From positions 50,949 to 114,948 of the forward strand of contig JBGCGB010000006.1 of the NCBI GenBank assembly GCA_045110335.1: a stretch of DNA of 64,000 nucleotides, read 5' to 3'. Positions 18,765 through 27,607 of the stretch are shown here, in pieces; position 1 is the first letter of the stretch, and every line of letters starts with the position of its first letter. The notes under the pieces are model-generated. The model was given only the letters and a program-made list of their open reading frames with translations, made no database searches and had not been told where the DNA came from. Made by a program: the position numbers and the translations under genes. Source of the DNA: CALBPI01 sp045110335 (GTDB lineage: Bacteria; Pseudomonadota; Gammaproteobacteria; Steroidobacterales; Woeseiaceae).

Positions 18765-19340
18765 CTATTCTCGCAATACCCGGCCTGTGCTCAACTCAAT
18801 AATTCGGGACACTCCGCGCTGGTGTCCTGGCTTTCGATGGCAGATGGCGTCGAGCGTGTGGCCAAAGGTTTTTTGCAGCAAGAGCGGGCGTTGGATCGCA
18901 GGTTTGCCGCTTTCATTGGCACTGGTCGACACAATGGCTGATCCCGCCTGCGAACAGATAGCGGCAGCTGTCGGAAAGCGCGTGACTCGAACGGCGATCG
19001 TAGATCGGCCACCCGTTAGCAACGGGTGACATCGGTCAGCAGCAGGCACGATAAAAGTATGTGCACGTTCGCCGGTTACGGCGGATACGGCTTTGCTCAG
19101 TTGGGCGTATCCACCAAGGGCCTCAATGTCGATCCACGGTAGCAGTTGGTTGGTAGCAGCGGCGATCAGAATGAGGCCTTTGTCGGCGTCGCGACCTTTG
19201 ACATCGAGGATTCGATGGAGCGCTTTGTGGGCATCGGGTAAACAACCGATGCCGTAGACGCCCTCCGTTGGGTAGGCAACCAGGCCTCCGCGGGCAAGCG
19301 TACGCAAAAATGTGAAGGGCAGAGGCGTGGTTAACGTCAT
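18765..19340 (-). CDS. tsaC: Threonylcarbamoyl-AMP synthase (YrdC/Sua5 family)
   Basis: TsaC makes threonylcarbamoyl-AMP for the t6A modification of ANN-decoding tRNAs. The single YrdC domain has GGLVAYPTEGVYGIGC near the N-terminus, KGRDADKGLI with the nucleotide-binding lysines, and SAIVSTSANESGKP near the C-terminus. At 191 residues it is the short TsaC form without the Sua5 extension. I start at ATG 19340; a GTG at 19361 adds seven poorly matching residues. It precedes hemF by 111 bases on the same strand, the same neighbourhood as in Pseudomonas. Confidence 0.94.
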   Translation of the reverse strand: MTLTTPLPFTFLRTLARGGLVAYPTEGVYGIGCLPDAHKALHRILDVKGRDADKGLILIAAATNQLLPWIDIEALGGYAQLSKAVSAVTGERAHTFIVPAADRCHPLLTGGRSTIAVRVTRFPTAAAICSQAGSAIVSTSANESGKPAIQRPLLLQKTFGHTLDAICHRKPGHQRGVSRIIELSTGRVLRE

Positions 19341-19373
19341 CGATCTTGTCTGGCATGGCACTTTTAGTGCAGT

Positions 19374-19416
19374 AAAACAAAAAACGCCCGACAGCGCGAA
19401 TACGCTGCCGGGCGTT
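19374..19416 (-). terminator. Intrinsic terminator of the methyltransferase-lipoprotein gene
   Basis: A 14-bp stem with one A-C mismatch (19383-19396 with 19403-19416) and a 6-base loop is followed on the minus strand by TTTTGTTTT. It lies 15 bases past the stop at 19432 and separates topA's transcript from tsaC. Confidence 0.88.
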
Positions 19417-19431
19417 TGTTAGGTATTCGAA

Positions 19432-20346
19432 TTACTCAGGTTTGCGGAACTTGAGGGTCATCCGGTTTGACTCTCCGATGGCCAACATCTCTGCACGCAA
19501 CGCATCGTCCTCTCTCGAAGTCGCCAGCGTCGGAGGCAATCGCCAAACCACATCATCGGTAGTCGGCTGGTCTGCCGGATTTACGTTGATATCGCTGCTG
19601 TCGACGAAGCTGAAACCGGCGGCTTCAACATGTGCGACCAGGTCTTCCTGCTTCAGGTAGCCATTGCTGCCGTCGGCCCATTCGTCCGGCATGTCCGCGG
19701 CAGCTTGATGCTGAACAATGCCCAGAATACCGCCGGGTTTTAGCACGGCGAACATGTTTTCCAATGCCTCGGTACGAAAACCGCCTTCATCTTCGAAGCG
19801 GTTTAGATTGTGCATAGCGCGGATCATAACCACGGCATCCGCGGTCCCCGCGAAAGACTCAGGCATGGAGCCAAAAACAAACGCTTTGACCTCTGCGGCG
19901 TTGTCACCGCGCCACTCTTGCGCACCAGCGACCCAATCTGTTGTCCAGGTTTTCTTTTTCTCCAGCGCTTCATCGCTGAAGAAGCCGAACAACGGAAACA
20001 ACGAGGCTGAATAGTCTACGCCGACCAATGTACCTTCCGCCCCAAGGAGCGGAATCAAAATCTTGCTGTACCAACCACCACCGGGCAGGCCCTCGACAAC
20101 GGTCATACCTGGCTCGATACCGAAGAACTGCAGCGTCTCGGCAGGATGACGATAGCCGTAGCGCGCTTGCATCGCTTCAGGTTGGTTATCCAGAATTTCA
20201 ACCAAAGATAGCTGCGTTGGCGCGGCCATTTCTTCGGCAGCTTGTACCACTGCGGCGGGTTCTGCGGTTGCCGCCGGTTCAGGCTCCGACTTTGAGCAGG
20301 CAACGAGTGAAAGCGCTACAGCGCAAGGAATAACAAACTTTTTCAT
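19432..20346 (-). CDS. Class I SAM-methyltransferase-like lipoprotein
   Basis: A 304-residue protein with a lipoprotein signal (MKKFVIPCAVALSLVACSKS, lipobox LVAC) and an Ala/Glu-rich linker, then a Rossmann methyltransferase domain: 'PGMTVVEGLPGGGWYSKILIPLLG' as motif I, GVDYSAS, and VLKPGGILGIVQH as the post-motif. It resembles the COG4798 group of predicted methyltransferases, which often carry export signals. SAM is not expected outside the cytoplasm, so its activity is uncertain. Start at ATG 20346, with AGGAGA upstream; the 76 extra codons of the open frame are the shadow of topA's lysine tail. It follows topA after 43 bases. Confidence 0.85.
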   Translation of the reverse strand: MKKFVIPCAVALSLVACSKSEPEPAATAEPAAVVQAAEEMAAPTQLSLVEILDNQPEAMQARYGYRHPAETLQFFGIEPGMTVVEGLPGGGWYSKILIPLLGAEGTLVGVDYSASLFPLFGFFSDEALEKKKTWTTDWVAGAQEWRGDNAAEVKAFVFGSMPESFAGTADAVVMIRAMHNLNRFEDEGGFRTEALENMFAVLKPGGILGIVQHQAAADMPDEWADGSNGYLKQEDLVAHVEAAGFSFVDSSDINVNPADQPTTDDVVWRLPPTLATSREDDALRAEMLAIGESNRMTLKFRKPE

Positions 20347-20389
20347 GACAGAGTCTCCTGTTGTGACCAATAGAGCGGGCACTGAATGA

Positions 20390-22876
20390 TCAACCGGTTT
20401 TCTTTTTGGCGGTCTTTTTCTTCGCAGTGCCGGATTTCTTCGTCGTTTTCTTAGCTGTCTTCTTTTTGGTCTTCTTCTTGGCTTTTTTCTTAGTCTTTTT
20501 CTTCGTTGTCTTTTTCTTGGCAGTCGTGCTTTCTGCTTTTTTCTTGGCCGCTTTCTTCTTGCCGCGTCTGCCACGTTCCGGCGCCGCAGCTAGCAGTTCC
20601 TGACATTCTTCCAGTGTCAAAGATTTAGGCTCGCGATCTTTCGGGATTTTGGCGTTCTTTTTCTTGTCCGTTATGTAAGGGCCATAGCGACCGTTCAGTA
20701 CTTGAATGCCTTCTTCTTCAAAATCGAGAATCAAACGATTGGCGTCGGCAATTTTCTTTTCTTTCACCACTTCAAGCGCACGCTCTAGTGTGATGGTGTA
20801 AGGGTCGTCTTCACCTTTGATAGAAACGAATTTACTGCCATAGCGGACATAGGGTCCAAACCGGCCGATGCTCGCGGACACGGCTTCACCCTCTTCGGTT
20901 TCGCCAAGCGCGCGCGGAAGCTGGAACAGGTCCAGAGCCGTTTCAAGATCCAGGTCGTTCATCTTCTGGCCCGGTCTCAGACCTGCAAACTTTGGTTTGT
21001 CTTCATCGTCCTTCGTGCCGATCTGAACGAACGGCCCGAAGCGGCCCATGCGTACAGAGACCGGTTTTCCGGACTTGGGATCTGTGCCAAGCTCACGCGA
21101 TTGGGCAACTTGCTCGCGGGTGACGCTTTTCTCTTTGTCATCCACTTGCTTCGAGAACGGTTGCCAAAATTCGTCGAGCAACGGCACCCAGTCACGATCA
21201 CCGCGCGACACCGCGTCGAGATCGTCTTCCATGCGTGCTGTGAACTCATAGTCGACGTATTTGGTGAAATGGTCGGTTAGGAATCCATTCACAATACGGC
21301 CGATGTCTGTCGGCAAGAAGCGCTTCCCATCCAATTCGACGTACTCACGATTGCGAAGCGTCGAAATAATGTTGGCGTACGTCGACGGTCGCCCGATGCC
21401 GTACTCCTCGAGCGTCTTCACGAGACTCGCTTCTGTGTAGCGCGGGGGTGGCTCAGTAAAATGCTGGTCTGCACGCAGTTCTGCGAGCGAAATCACGTCG
21501 CCTTCTTCCATTTCGGGCAATCGGCGATCGTTATCATCGGCAGCCGAGTCGTCTTGTCCTTCCTGATAGACCGCCATGAATCCGGGGTGAACCAGAATAG
21601 ATCCATTGGCGCGGAACATACCGACTGCCGTTTGTTCACCGGGCTTTTGTCCCGGTGCGAGTTCCGCTGCAACCGTATCGAAGACGGCGGGAACCATCTG
21701 CGATGCCATGGTCCGTTTCCAGATCAGGTTGTAAAGCTTGAATTGATCTTCATCTAGCGACGCTTTCAGACTGTCTGGCGTGCGGGCTGAAGAGGTTGGT
21801 CGAATCGCTTCATGCGCCTCTTGGGCGTTCTTCGACTTGGTGCGATAGTCGCGCTGCGTCTCTGGCAGATTTTCCTTGCCGTAACGTTCCACAATGACAT
21901 CGCGAATTTCATCGATGGCAACTTGTGCAATGGACGGTGAATCCGTACGCATGTAGGTAATTAATCCAACGGTGCCTTCACCCGGTATATCGATACCTTC
22001 GTACAGTTTTTGTGCCGTACGCATGGTCCGCTGCGTGTTGAAGCCGATCTTTCGTGAGGCCTCCTGCTGCATCGTCGACGTCGTAAACGGAGCAGTCGGG
22101 TTACGACGTCGTTGTTTACGTGTGATGCCGGCAACATGGAGGTGACCATCAGCTGCTTTAATCAGGGCTTCGCGCGCTGCCGTGGCTGTCTTCTCATCTT
22201 CGAAGCTGAATTGCTCAACCTTTTCACCGTCATAGCGAACCAGACGCGAGACAAAGTTTTGCTTGCTTCTCTCCACGTCGGCCTCAAGTGTCCAATACTC
22301 ACGCGGCTTAAATGCTTCGATGTCGATTTCACGCTCAACGATCATCCTTAGCGCCGGGCTTTGCACGCGGCCGGCGGACAAGCCGGGTTGTACCTTCTTC
22401 CAGAGCAAAGGAGAAAGGTTGAAGCCAACAAGATAATCGAGTGCTCGACGGGTTTGTTGGGCATTGACCAATTCGTTAGATAAGCCACGAGGGTTAGCGA
22501 TAGCCTCTTTCACGGCATTTTTGGTGACCTCATAGAAGACCACTCGATGAACCGGTTTGTCACCCAGTGCTTTCTTTTCTTTAAGGAGTTCATGCAAATG
22601 CCAGGAAATAGCTTCACCTTCGCGATCGGGGTCAGTCGCGAGATAGAGTGCGTCGGATTTCTTGAGTGCCCGAACAATGGCATTGACGTGTTTTTCGTTG
22701 CGTTCAATGATTCGGTACTTCATGGCGTAGCCATCGTCCGGATCTACCGCACCTTCTTTCGGCACGAGATCACGGACATGGCCGTAGGATGCTAGTACCG
22801 AGAAATCTTTCCCCAGGTACTTTTCAATGGTCTTGGCTTTCGCCGGAGACTCTACAATTACGAGATTTTGAGCCAT
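20390..22876 (-). CDS. topA: DNA topoisomerase I
   Basis: TopA relaxes negative supercoils by single-strand passage. The Toprim acidic motif DPDREGEA is at residues 82-89 and the active tyrosine is Tyr308 in LITYMRTDS. After about residue 600 there are repeats of the 'GRFGPFVQIG' type (GRFGPYVRYG, GRYGPYITD) in place of the Cys4 zinc ribbons of E. coli TopA. The last 60 residues are almost only Lys, Ala and Thr, a basic tail that should bind DNA non-specifically. Length 828. smg lies 107 bases upstream on the same strand. Confidence 0.96.
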   Translation of the reverse strand: MAQNLVIVESPAKAKTIEKYLGKDFSVLASYGHVRDLVPKEGAVDPDDGYAMKYRIIERNEKHVNAIVRALKKSDALYLATDPDREGEAISWHLHELLKEKKALGDKPVHRVVFYEVTKNAVKEAIANPRGLSNELVNAQQTRRALDYLVGFNLSPLLWKKVQPGLSAGRVQSPALRMIVEREIDIEAFKPREYWTLEADVERSKQNFVSRLVRYDGEKVEQFSFEDEKTATAAREALIKAADGHLHVAGITRKQRRRNPTAPFTTSTMQQEASRKIGFNTQRTMRTAQKLYEGIDIPGEGTVGLITYMRTDSPSIAQVAIDEIRDVIVERYGKENLPETQRDYRTKSKNAQEAHEAIRPTSSARTPDSLKASLDEDQFKLYNLIWKRTMASQMVPAVFDTVAAELAPGQKPGEQTAVGMFRANGSILVHPGFMAVYQEGQDDSAADDNDRRLPEMEEGDVISLAELRADQHFTEPPPRYTEASLVKTLEEYGIGRPSTYANIISTLRNREYVELDGKRFLPTDIGRIVNGFLTDHFTKYVDYEFTARMEDDLDAVSRGDRDWVPLLDEFWQPFSKQVDDKEKSVTREQVAQSRELGTDPKSGKPVSVRMGRFGPFVQIGTKDDEDKPKFAGLRPGQKMNDLDLETALDLFQLPRALGETEEGEAVSASIGRFGPYVRYGSKFVSIKGEDDPYTITLERALEVVKEKKIADANRLILDFEEEGIQVLNGRYGPYITDKKKNAKIPKDREPKSLTLEECQELLAAAPERGRRGKKKAAKKKAESTTAKKKTTKKKTKKKAKKKTKKKTAKKTTKKSGTAKKKTAKKKTG

Positions 22877-22933
22877 ATTAAATTTTCAACATTCCCCGGA
22901 ACAATCGATTAGGAATCGCTCCTCTATAAACAA

Positions 22934-22954
22934 TAAAGCCGCGGGTGACGCGGC
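22934..22954 (-). terminator. Weak terminator downstream of smg
   Basis: GCCGCG and CGCGGC pair around a 5-base loop (22938-22954), followed on the minus strand by TTTATTG. The stem is GC-rich but the T-run is poor, so partial read-through into topA is possible. Confidence 0.5.
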
Positions 22955-22983
22955 GAAGGGTGAAAAGGCGTTTTGTGACACTG

Positions 22984-23460
22984 CTAGTGCAATGCGCCAT
23001 CGCACTCCTCAAAAACCAAGTCTTCCATGCGCGAAAAGGCCTGTTCTTGTCCCGGCTGACTGAAAAGCACCATCATCACGACCCATTTGATTTGCTCAAG
23101 GTCTATTTCAGTGGTTTCCAAAGCCAGCAAACGGTCAATCACCAGTTCGCGTTGTTCTGGCGGCAAGATGCCAATCTGTTCGAGATAAAGCAAATAACCA
23201 CGACCTTCGACATCGATCCGGGCTATTTCGTTCTGTCGGAAGATACGAATTCCGCGGTCGGTTTGGAGATTATGCGAAATCAGGTTGGTGTTGGCAGAAA
23301 GGCCATCTAACCATCTCAGCGCATGTTCTATCTCACCGTCGCGGAAGCCAGCCCGCGAAAGCTCCTCGCGCAGCTCGTCTTCGTCGGACCCAGCGCTTTC
23401 GTCGGTATCGACATAGGTCTCAAAGAGATACATCAGTACGTCAAGCACGTTTTCTTTCAT
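22984..23460 (-). CDS. smg: Smg family protein (DUF494)
   Basis: A 158-residue acidic protein matching Smg: it opens MKENVLDVLMYLFETYVD and contains RGYLLYLEQIGIL and DLEQIKWVVMMVLFSQPG, close to E. coli Smg. The molecular role is not settled; its constant place beside dprA and def-fmt suggests a link with DNA uptake or translation genes, but this is only context. ATG 23460 fits the family start; the open frame extends eight codons upstream. It begins eight bases after the dprA stop. Confidence 0.93.
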   Translation of the reverse strand: MKENVLDVLMYLFETYVDTDESAGSDEDELREELSRAGFRDGEIEHALRWLDGLSANTNLISHNLQTDRGIRIFRQNEIARIDVEGRGYLLYLEQIGILPPEQRELVIDRLLALETTEIDLEQIKWVVMMVLFSQPGQEQAFSRMEDLVFEECDGALH

Positions 23461-23468
23461 ATCGCGAT

Positions 23469-24575
23469 TTACCCGGATTCGCACCTTTGATACTGGCCGC
23501 CGGGCTCCGTTCTCACGCTTCCCTTTAGCTCCATGATGAGCAGCATGGAGGAAAGCTCGGCGGTCGTCAATCCGGTGCGTTCGACCAGCGTATCCATGGA
23601 GACCGGGTCCCAGCCCATCGATTCGAGTACAGCGAGATGTTCTTTGTCGATGGTGTCAGGGCCCGCTGTCGTCTGTTCCGGCTCGCTCGGCGATGGACTG
23701 TTCAATTGGGGGCCCAACTCTGCGAACACATCGGCCGCTTGTTCGACGAGCAGGGCACCCTGACGAATCAATTGGTGGCAGCCGCGCGCCAGCGGATTAT
23801 GGATCGATCCGGGAATCGCGAATACAGCGCGACCTTGCTCGCCCGCAAGCCGTGCGGTGATCAGCGAGCCACTGCGTTGGGTAGCTTCAACGACCAGCGT
23901 ACCCATTGATAGGCCACTGATAATCCGATTTCTTGCTGGGAATTGCCATGCCCGTGCGGTACGACCGGGCGGGTACTCGCTGATTAAGGTGCCGGCTTTG
24001 GCAACCTTTTCATATAAAGCATGGTTTTTTTCTGGGTAGCAAATATCGATGCCAGTGCCGAGCACCGCTATGGTTGCACCATCAGCGGCCAGCGCGCCGG
24101 TATGGGCGGCCGTATCGATACCTTCGGCGAGTCCGCTCACAATGCATAGGCCGTTTTTGGCAAGATATTCCGAAAAACGGGTAGCGGTTTCACGACCTGA
24201 TGCGGTGGGATTGCGACTGCCGACCACGGCTAGCGCCGGCATCGATAGTAGATCGGGATCGCCTGCCACAAACAGCGCGGCGGGTGCGTCGTTGAACGGG
24301 CGCAATTGTTCGGGGTATCCGGGGTCAGCCAGTGTCAGAAAGTGGTGGCCGGGCGCTGCGCGCCATTCGTTTATCCGCTCGCAGATATCGTCAGGGACCG
24401 AACGGAGTACTTCTATCTGACGTCGAGTCGCACCGGCGGATTCGAGCTGGCTATTAGTCGCTTTAACGATATTGCCTGCGGAGCCTAGCCACGCCAGCAG
24501 CTTGGCGACACGGAGACCGCTATAAGCGCTCGCGACCGCTAGTATCTGCCATGCTGATTTGTCTTTTTGGGTCAT
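23469..24575 (-). CDS. dprA: DNA processing protein DprA
   Basis: DprA loads RecA on incoming single-stranded DNA in natural transformation. The 368-residue product has an N-terminal helical region (residues 1-80), the Rossmann core with 'ALAVVGSRNPTASGRE', SGLAEGIDTAAH, GTGIDICYP, and FPARNRIISGLS, and a C-terminal winged-helix-like DML1 domain from about 300 on. The start codon is ATG 24575. It is followed directly by smg. A strong terminator separates it from the upstream LysM gene, so it needs its own promoter or read-through. Confidence 0.95.
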   Translation of the reverse strand: MTQKDKSAWQILAVASAYSGLRVAKLLAWLGSAGNIVKATNSQLESAGATRRQIEVLRSVPDDICERINEWRAAPGHHFLTLADPGYPEQLRPFNDAPAALFVAGDPDLLSMPALAVVGSRNPTASGRETATRFSEYLAKNGLCIVSGLAEGIDTAAHTGALAADGATIAVLGTGIDICYPEKNHALYEKVAKAGTLISEYPPGRTARAWQFPARNRIISGLSMGTLVVEATQRSGSLITARLAGEQGRAVFAIPGSIHNPLARGCHQLIRQGALLVEQAADVFAELGPQLNSPSPSEPEQTTAGPDTIDKEHLAVLESMGWDPVSMDTLVERTGLTTAELSSMLLIMELKGSVRTEPGGQYQRCESG

Positions 24576-24603
24576 GCCAGAGAATCCATAGGTCGCGCTG
24601 CCA

Positions 24604-24640
24604 CAAAAAAGGGCTGACGGCGTTTGCAGCCGTCAGCCCT
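24604..24640 (-). terminator. Intrinsic terminator of the LysM lipoprotein gene
   Basis: A perfect 12-bp stem (24610-24621 with 24629-24640) with a 7-base loop is followed on the minus strand by TTTTTTGTGG. It ends 22 bases past the LysM stop and lies just before dprA's start. Confidence 0.9.
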
Positions 24641-24662
24641 GATGTTGAGCAAGTCTGCAGTA

Positions 24663-25850
24663 TTACTGCGGGCTGCGTACCAGATCGCCGGTCTGGATTT
24701 CGCTCTCCGCTTTCATGATCAAGCCGTAGGCAATGCGATCATAAATCTTGAACAGCATCAGCGTACCAGCTTCCTCGTCTGGCAATTTGACCTGTTCACT
24801 GCCTAAAAGGCCATTTTTGGAGTATCGATCACGTACCACATCACCGGCGCGGAGAATATCTAACGTATCGCCGCTAACCAGTCCATTACGTTCGCCGCGG
24901 TTAATGACAACGACCTGATACTGACCAATGCGCGAAACGCCATCAATCACGGAGATAATGCGACCGTCGATAGCTTGCGACGGCGGTTTCGGGAAGAAAT
25001 TCAGCGGGATCACGATGTCCTGGTCGATCAGGCGGTCGCCATTGAGGATCTCGCGTTGTGACTGATTGACGAACAGTGTGGCCGGATCGCCTTCACGACG
25101 AATTGTGCCGTCACCGACGTACAATGCTTCATAGCCAACGACGTCGCCGTTGTCCGGATCGACGAGGGCGCCTTCCGGGTGGACGATGCTGTAGCGTCGA
25201 CCAATGCCTTGCAGGTCGCCGCGAGCATAAAGATCAACACCGGCGCTGCTGATCAAGTGATCACCGCGCGCTTGCAGGATGTAGGGAAGGGCTTCCAGCT
25301 CATCTTTTTCCAGAACCGCGGCGCGGCTCAAGAAGGCCGCAATGGCCTCGTAAGGAATGGTGGTGATGGCTTCTTCGAGCGGGATCACACGAACGCCCGG
25401 AGACATTCTCGCTACGCCCCCGCCACGCTGCAGGAGCAGACGCGGTTGCCCATCGATATAAACTAGCGATAAAAGGTCACCCGGATAGATCAAATGGGGG
25501 TTTTCGATTTGCGGATTAGCCTGCCAAATTTCGGGCCAATACCACGGGTCGGTCAGGAACTTGCCTGAAATGTCCCACAATGTGTCACCGCGCTTGACGA
25601 CGTATTGGTCTGGCGCGTTGGCGGCCAAAGGGACGGTATCCATTTGGCTAACGGTGGGTGCATTCGATACCGGGCGCCGTTTGGGCTCAGCTATAGACAC
25701 CGGCTGGGTCGCCGATTGTCCAGGCTGGCTCACCGGAACTGGTTCATCATTTTTCTGTCCAAAGGGGTTCAGACTGCAACCGGCGGCAAAAGCCGACAGG
25801 GCAAGGACCGCGCTAAGGCGTGTTTTTTGAGATCGCGCTGCGAGAGGCAT
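24663..25850 (-). CDS. LysM-domain lipoprotein
   Basis: A 395-residue envelope protein. The signal ends in the lipobox FAAGC (Cys26), followed by a Pro/Ser/Gln linker. A LysM domain starts near residue 80 (DQYVVKRGDTLWDISGKFL) and includes NPHLIYPGDLLSL; LysM binds peptidoglycan. The larger C-terminal region is a beta-rich domain without a motif I can name. Genes of this type sit next to dprA or def in many gammaproteobacteria. I start at ATG 25850 with GGAG upstream; the open frame runs on to 25907. It diverges from def across a 270-base gap. Confidence 0.88.
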   Translation of the reverse strand: MPLAARSQKTRLSAVLALSAFAAGCSLNPFGQKNDEPVPVSQPGQSATQPVSIAEPKRRPVSNAPTVSQMDTVPLAANAPDQYVVKRGDTLWDISGKFLTDPWYWPEIWQANPQIENPHLIYPGDLLSLVYIDGQPRLLLQRGGGVARMSPGVRVIPLEEAITTIPYEAIAAFLSRAAVLEKDELEALPYILQARGDHLISSAGVDLYARGDLQGIGRRYSIVHPEGALVDPDNGDVVGYEALYVGDGTIRREGDPATLFVNQSQREILNGDRLIDQDIVIPLNFFPKPPSQAIDGRIISVIDGVSRIGQYQVVVINRGERNGLVSGDTLDILRAGDVVRDRYSKNGLLGSEQVKLPDEEAGTLMLFKIYDRIAYGLIMKAESEIQTGDLVRSPQ

Positions 25851-26121
25851 GATACGGGCTAACTCCGTGCAGGTTGTGAATGACCAGCGTGGCCTTATAT
25901 ATGACATATACTATGACGCGGTGTGAAACGACTAACTGCCAAGTACGTCACATATTCACCCCAAAGCGCCTTTTATTGGACGTCATTTGTGCTGGCATTG
26001 TCGGCATGTACTCTAATAAAGTCAAAAATTTAGACGGTTTTTGTAGGAATGGTCACATGAGCCTGCAATCCCCCAAAACGAGACCTGTGCCGAGTCAATG
26101 CGGTGGGTCGAGGTTAGAAAG

Positions 26122-26646
26122 ATGGCAATTTTAAAAATATTGGAATTCCCGGACCCGCGTCTGCGTACCAAAGCTAAGCCCGTCGTGGCGATTAACGATG
26201 CGCTACGTGCAACGATCAGCGACATGTTTGAGACCATGTATGCTGCGCCGGGCATCGGTTTGGCGGCAACTCAGGTGGATATTCATCAGCGCTTCCTGGT
26301 GGCTGATGTTTCTGAAGACAAGAGCCAGCCACTGGCATTGATCAATCCTGAAATCACCCGCAAGGATGGTGTTGAGGTAATGGAAGAGGGCTGCCTATCC
26401 GTGCCCGGCTACTATGAAGAGGTTGAGCGGGCAGAGACCATTACCGTGAAATTTCAGGATCGTGATGGTAAAGAACAGATACTCGATGCGGACGGACTGC
26501 TAGCGGTGTGCATCCAGCATGAGATTGACCACCTGGACGGCAAGCTTTTCGTTGATTATCTGTCGCAAATGAAGCGGCAACGTATCCGGAAACGACTGCT
26601 GAAAGATCGCAAGCACCAGTCTGCGGAGCAAGCCACTGCCAGCTAA
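26122..26646 (+). CDS. def: Peptide deformylase
   Basis: Def removes the formyl group from new proteins. All three motifs are present: GIGLAATQ, EGCLSVPG with the metal cysteine, and QHEIDHLDG with the two metal histidines and the catalytic glutamate. The 174-residue length is usual. ATG 26122 is used because MAILKILEFPDPRLR matches the family start; GAGG lies upstream. The stop is TAATG, which contains the ATG where fmt would be expected to start. Confidence 0.97.
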   Translation: MAILKILEFPDPRLRTKAKPVVAINDALRATISDMFETMYAAPGIGLAATQVDIHQRFLVADVSEDKSQPLALINPEITRKDGVEVMEEGCLSVPGYYEEVERAETITVKFQDRDGKEQILDADGLLAVCIQHEIDHLDGKLFVDYLSQMKRQRIRKRLLKDRKHQSAEQATAS

Positions 26647-26647
26647 T

Positions 26648-27607
26648 GTAACCGCGGCTGCCAAACCGTCCCCAAAAATTGGCTTTGCCGGTACGCCCGA
26701 GTTTGCGGCGGTCGCTTTGCGGCACTTGCTATCTGCTGGTTTCCGCCCTGAGATTGTGTTGACGCAACCAGACCGGCCTGCCGGTCGTGGTCGAAAATTG
26801 CGTGCCAGCGCGGTTAAGAAACTAGCACTCAGCGAGGGCCTCAATGTGCTCCAGCCTGAGTCATTGAAAGACAGAGAAGCCAACGCGGTGCTAAATCTCC
26901 AGGATCTGGATTGCTTGATCGTTGCCGCTTATGGCTTGCTCTTGCCGCAGCATGTTTTGGATGCGCCCCGACTCGGTTGTATCAATATTCACGCATCATT
27001 GCTGCCGCGCTGGCGCGGCGCGGCGCCTATTGTTTGGGCGATTGCCAGCGGCGATGCCGCGAGTGGCGTCTGTTTGATGCAAATGGAGGCGGGGTTAGAC
27101 ACCGGTCCGGTGCTAGCCATGCAACGCACGCCGGTCACCGCGCGAGACACCAGTGTTGAGCTACACAATAGGCTTGCCCAGCTTGGAGGCGGATTGCTGG
27201 TCGACAAACTGCCCGCTTTGTTAAAGGGTGAATTGGAGTCCGTGCCGCAGGAGGCTGAATTGGCGACCTATGCGCGCAAACTAACGCGTGCGGATGGTCA
27301 CTTGAAATGGTTATGGTCAGCCGAAGAGATTGATCGACGCATTCGTGCGTTCAATCCTTACCCGGGTTGTTTGGCTGTGTTGGACGGTGAGCCGCTCAAA
27401 TGCTGGATGTCATCACTAGTCGAGCAGGAAACCGCTGCCACTCCCGGCACGATCTTGTCTGTTGATGAGCATGGAATGCGGGTTGCGACTGGCAATGGCG
27501 TGGTTTGCATCTCCGAAGTTCAGCGTCCCGGAAAAAGTCGTATCAGTGCAATGGAGCTTGATACGCAAGGCGAGCTCGAAGGTCAGGTTCTAGGCGACGG
27601 CGAATGA
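26648..27607 (+). CDS. fmt: Methionyl-tRNA formyltransferase, start disrupted (probable 1-base deletion)
   Basis: Fmt formylates initiator Met-tRNA. The frame clearly encodes IGFAGTPEFAAVAL, then LTQPDRPAGRGRK, and the catalytic NIHASLLPRWRGAAPI, ending with the beta-barrel C-terminal domain. The first usual start in frame is TTG 26717, but this would cut off the first strand and the GTPEF loop, which all active Fmt enzymes have. Upstream codons back to 26648 have no ATG, GTG or TTG. An ATG at 26646-26648, overlapping the def stop, is out of frame by one base and is followed at once by TAA. One extra G (ATGGTAACC) would restore a 320-residue protein of normal length. I mark the coding part from 26648. 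Confidence 0.88.
   Translation, partial: VTAAAKPSPKIGFAGTPEFAAVALRHLLSAGFRPEIVLTQPDRPAGRGRKLRASAVKKLALSEGLNVLQPESLKDREANAVLNLQDLDCLIVAAYGLLLPQHVLDAPRLGCINIHASLLPRWRGAAPIVWAIASGDAASGVCLMQMEAGLDTGPVLAMQRTPVTARDTSVELHNRLAQLGGGLLVDKLPALLKGELESVPQEAELATYARKLTRADGHLKWLWSAEEIDRRIRAFNPYPGCLAVLDGEPLKCWMSSLVEQETAATPGTILSVDEHGMRVATGNGVVCISEVQRPGKSRISAMELDTQGELEGQVLGDGE

Noticed and set aside
20400..20560. Repetitive sequence that looks like a short tandem or CRISPR-like array
   Set aside because: It is the Lys/Ala codon repetition of the TopA C-terminus, without regular spacers.
20347..20574. N-terminal Lys/Arg-rich extension of the methyltransferase lipoprotein
   Set aside because: It is the alternative frame of topA's lysine tail; the real start is ATG 20346 with a good ribosome site and a signal peptide.
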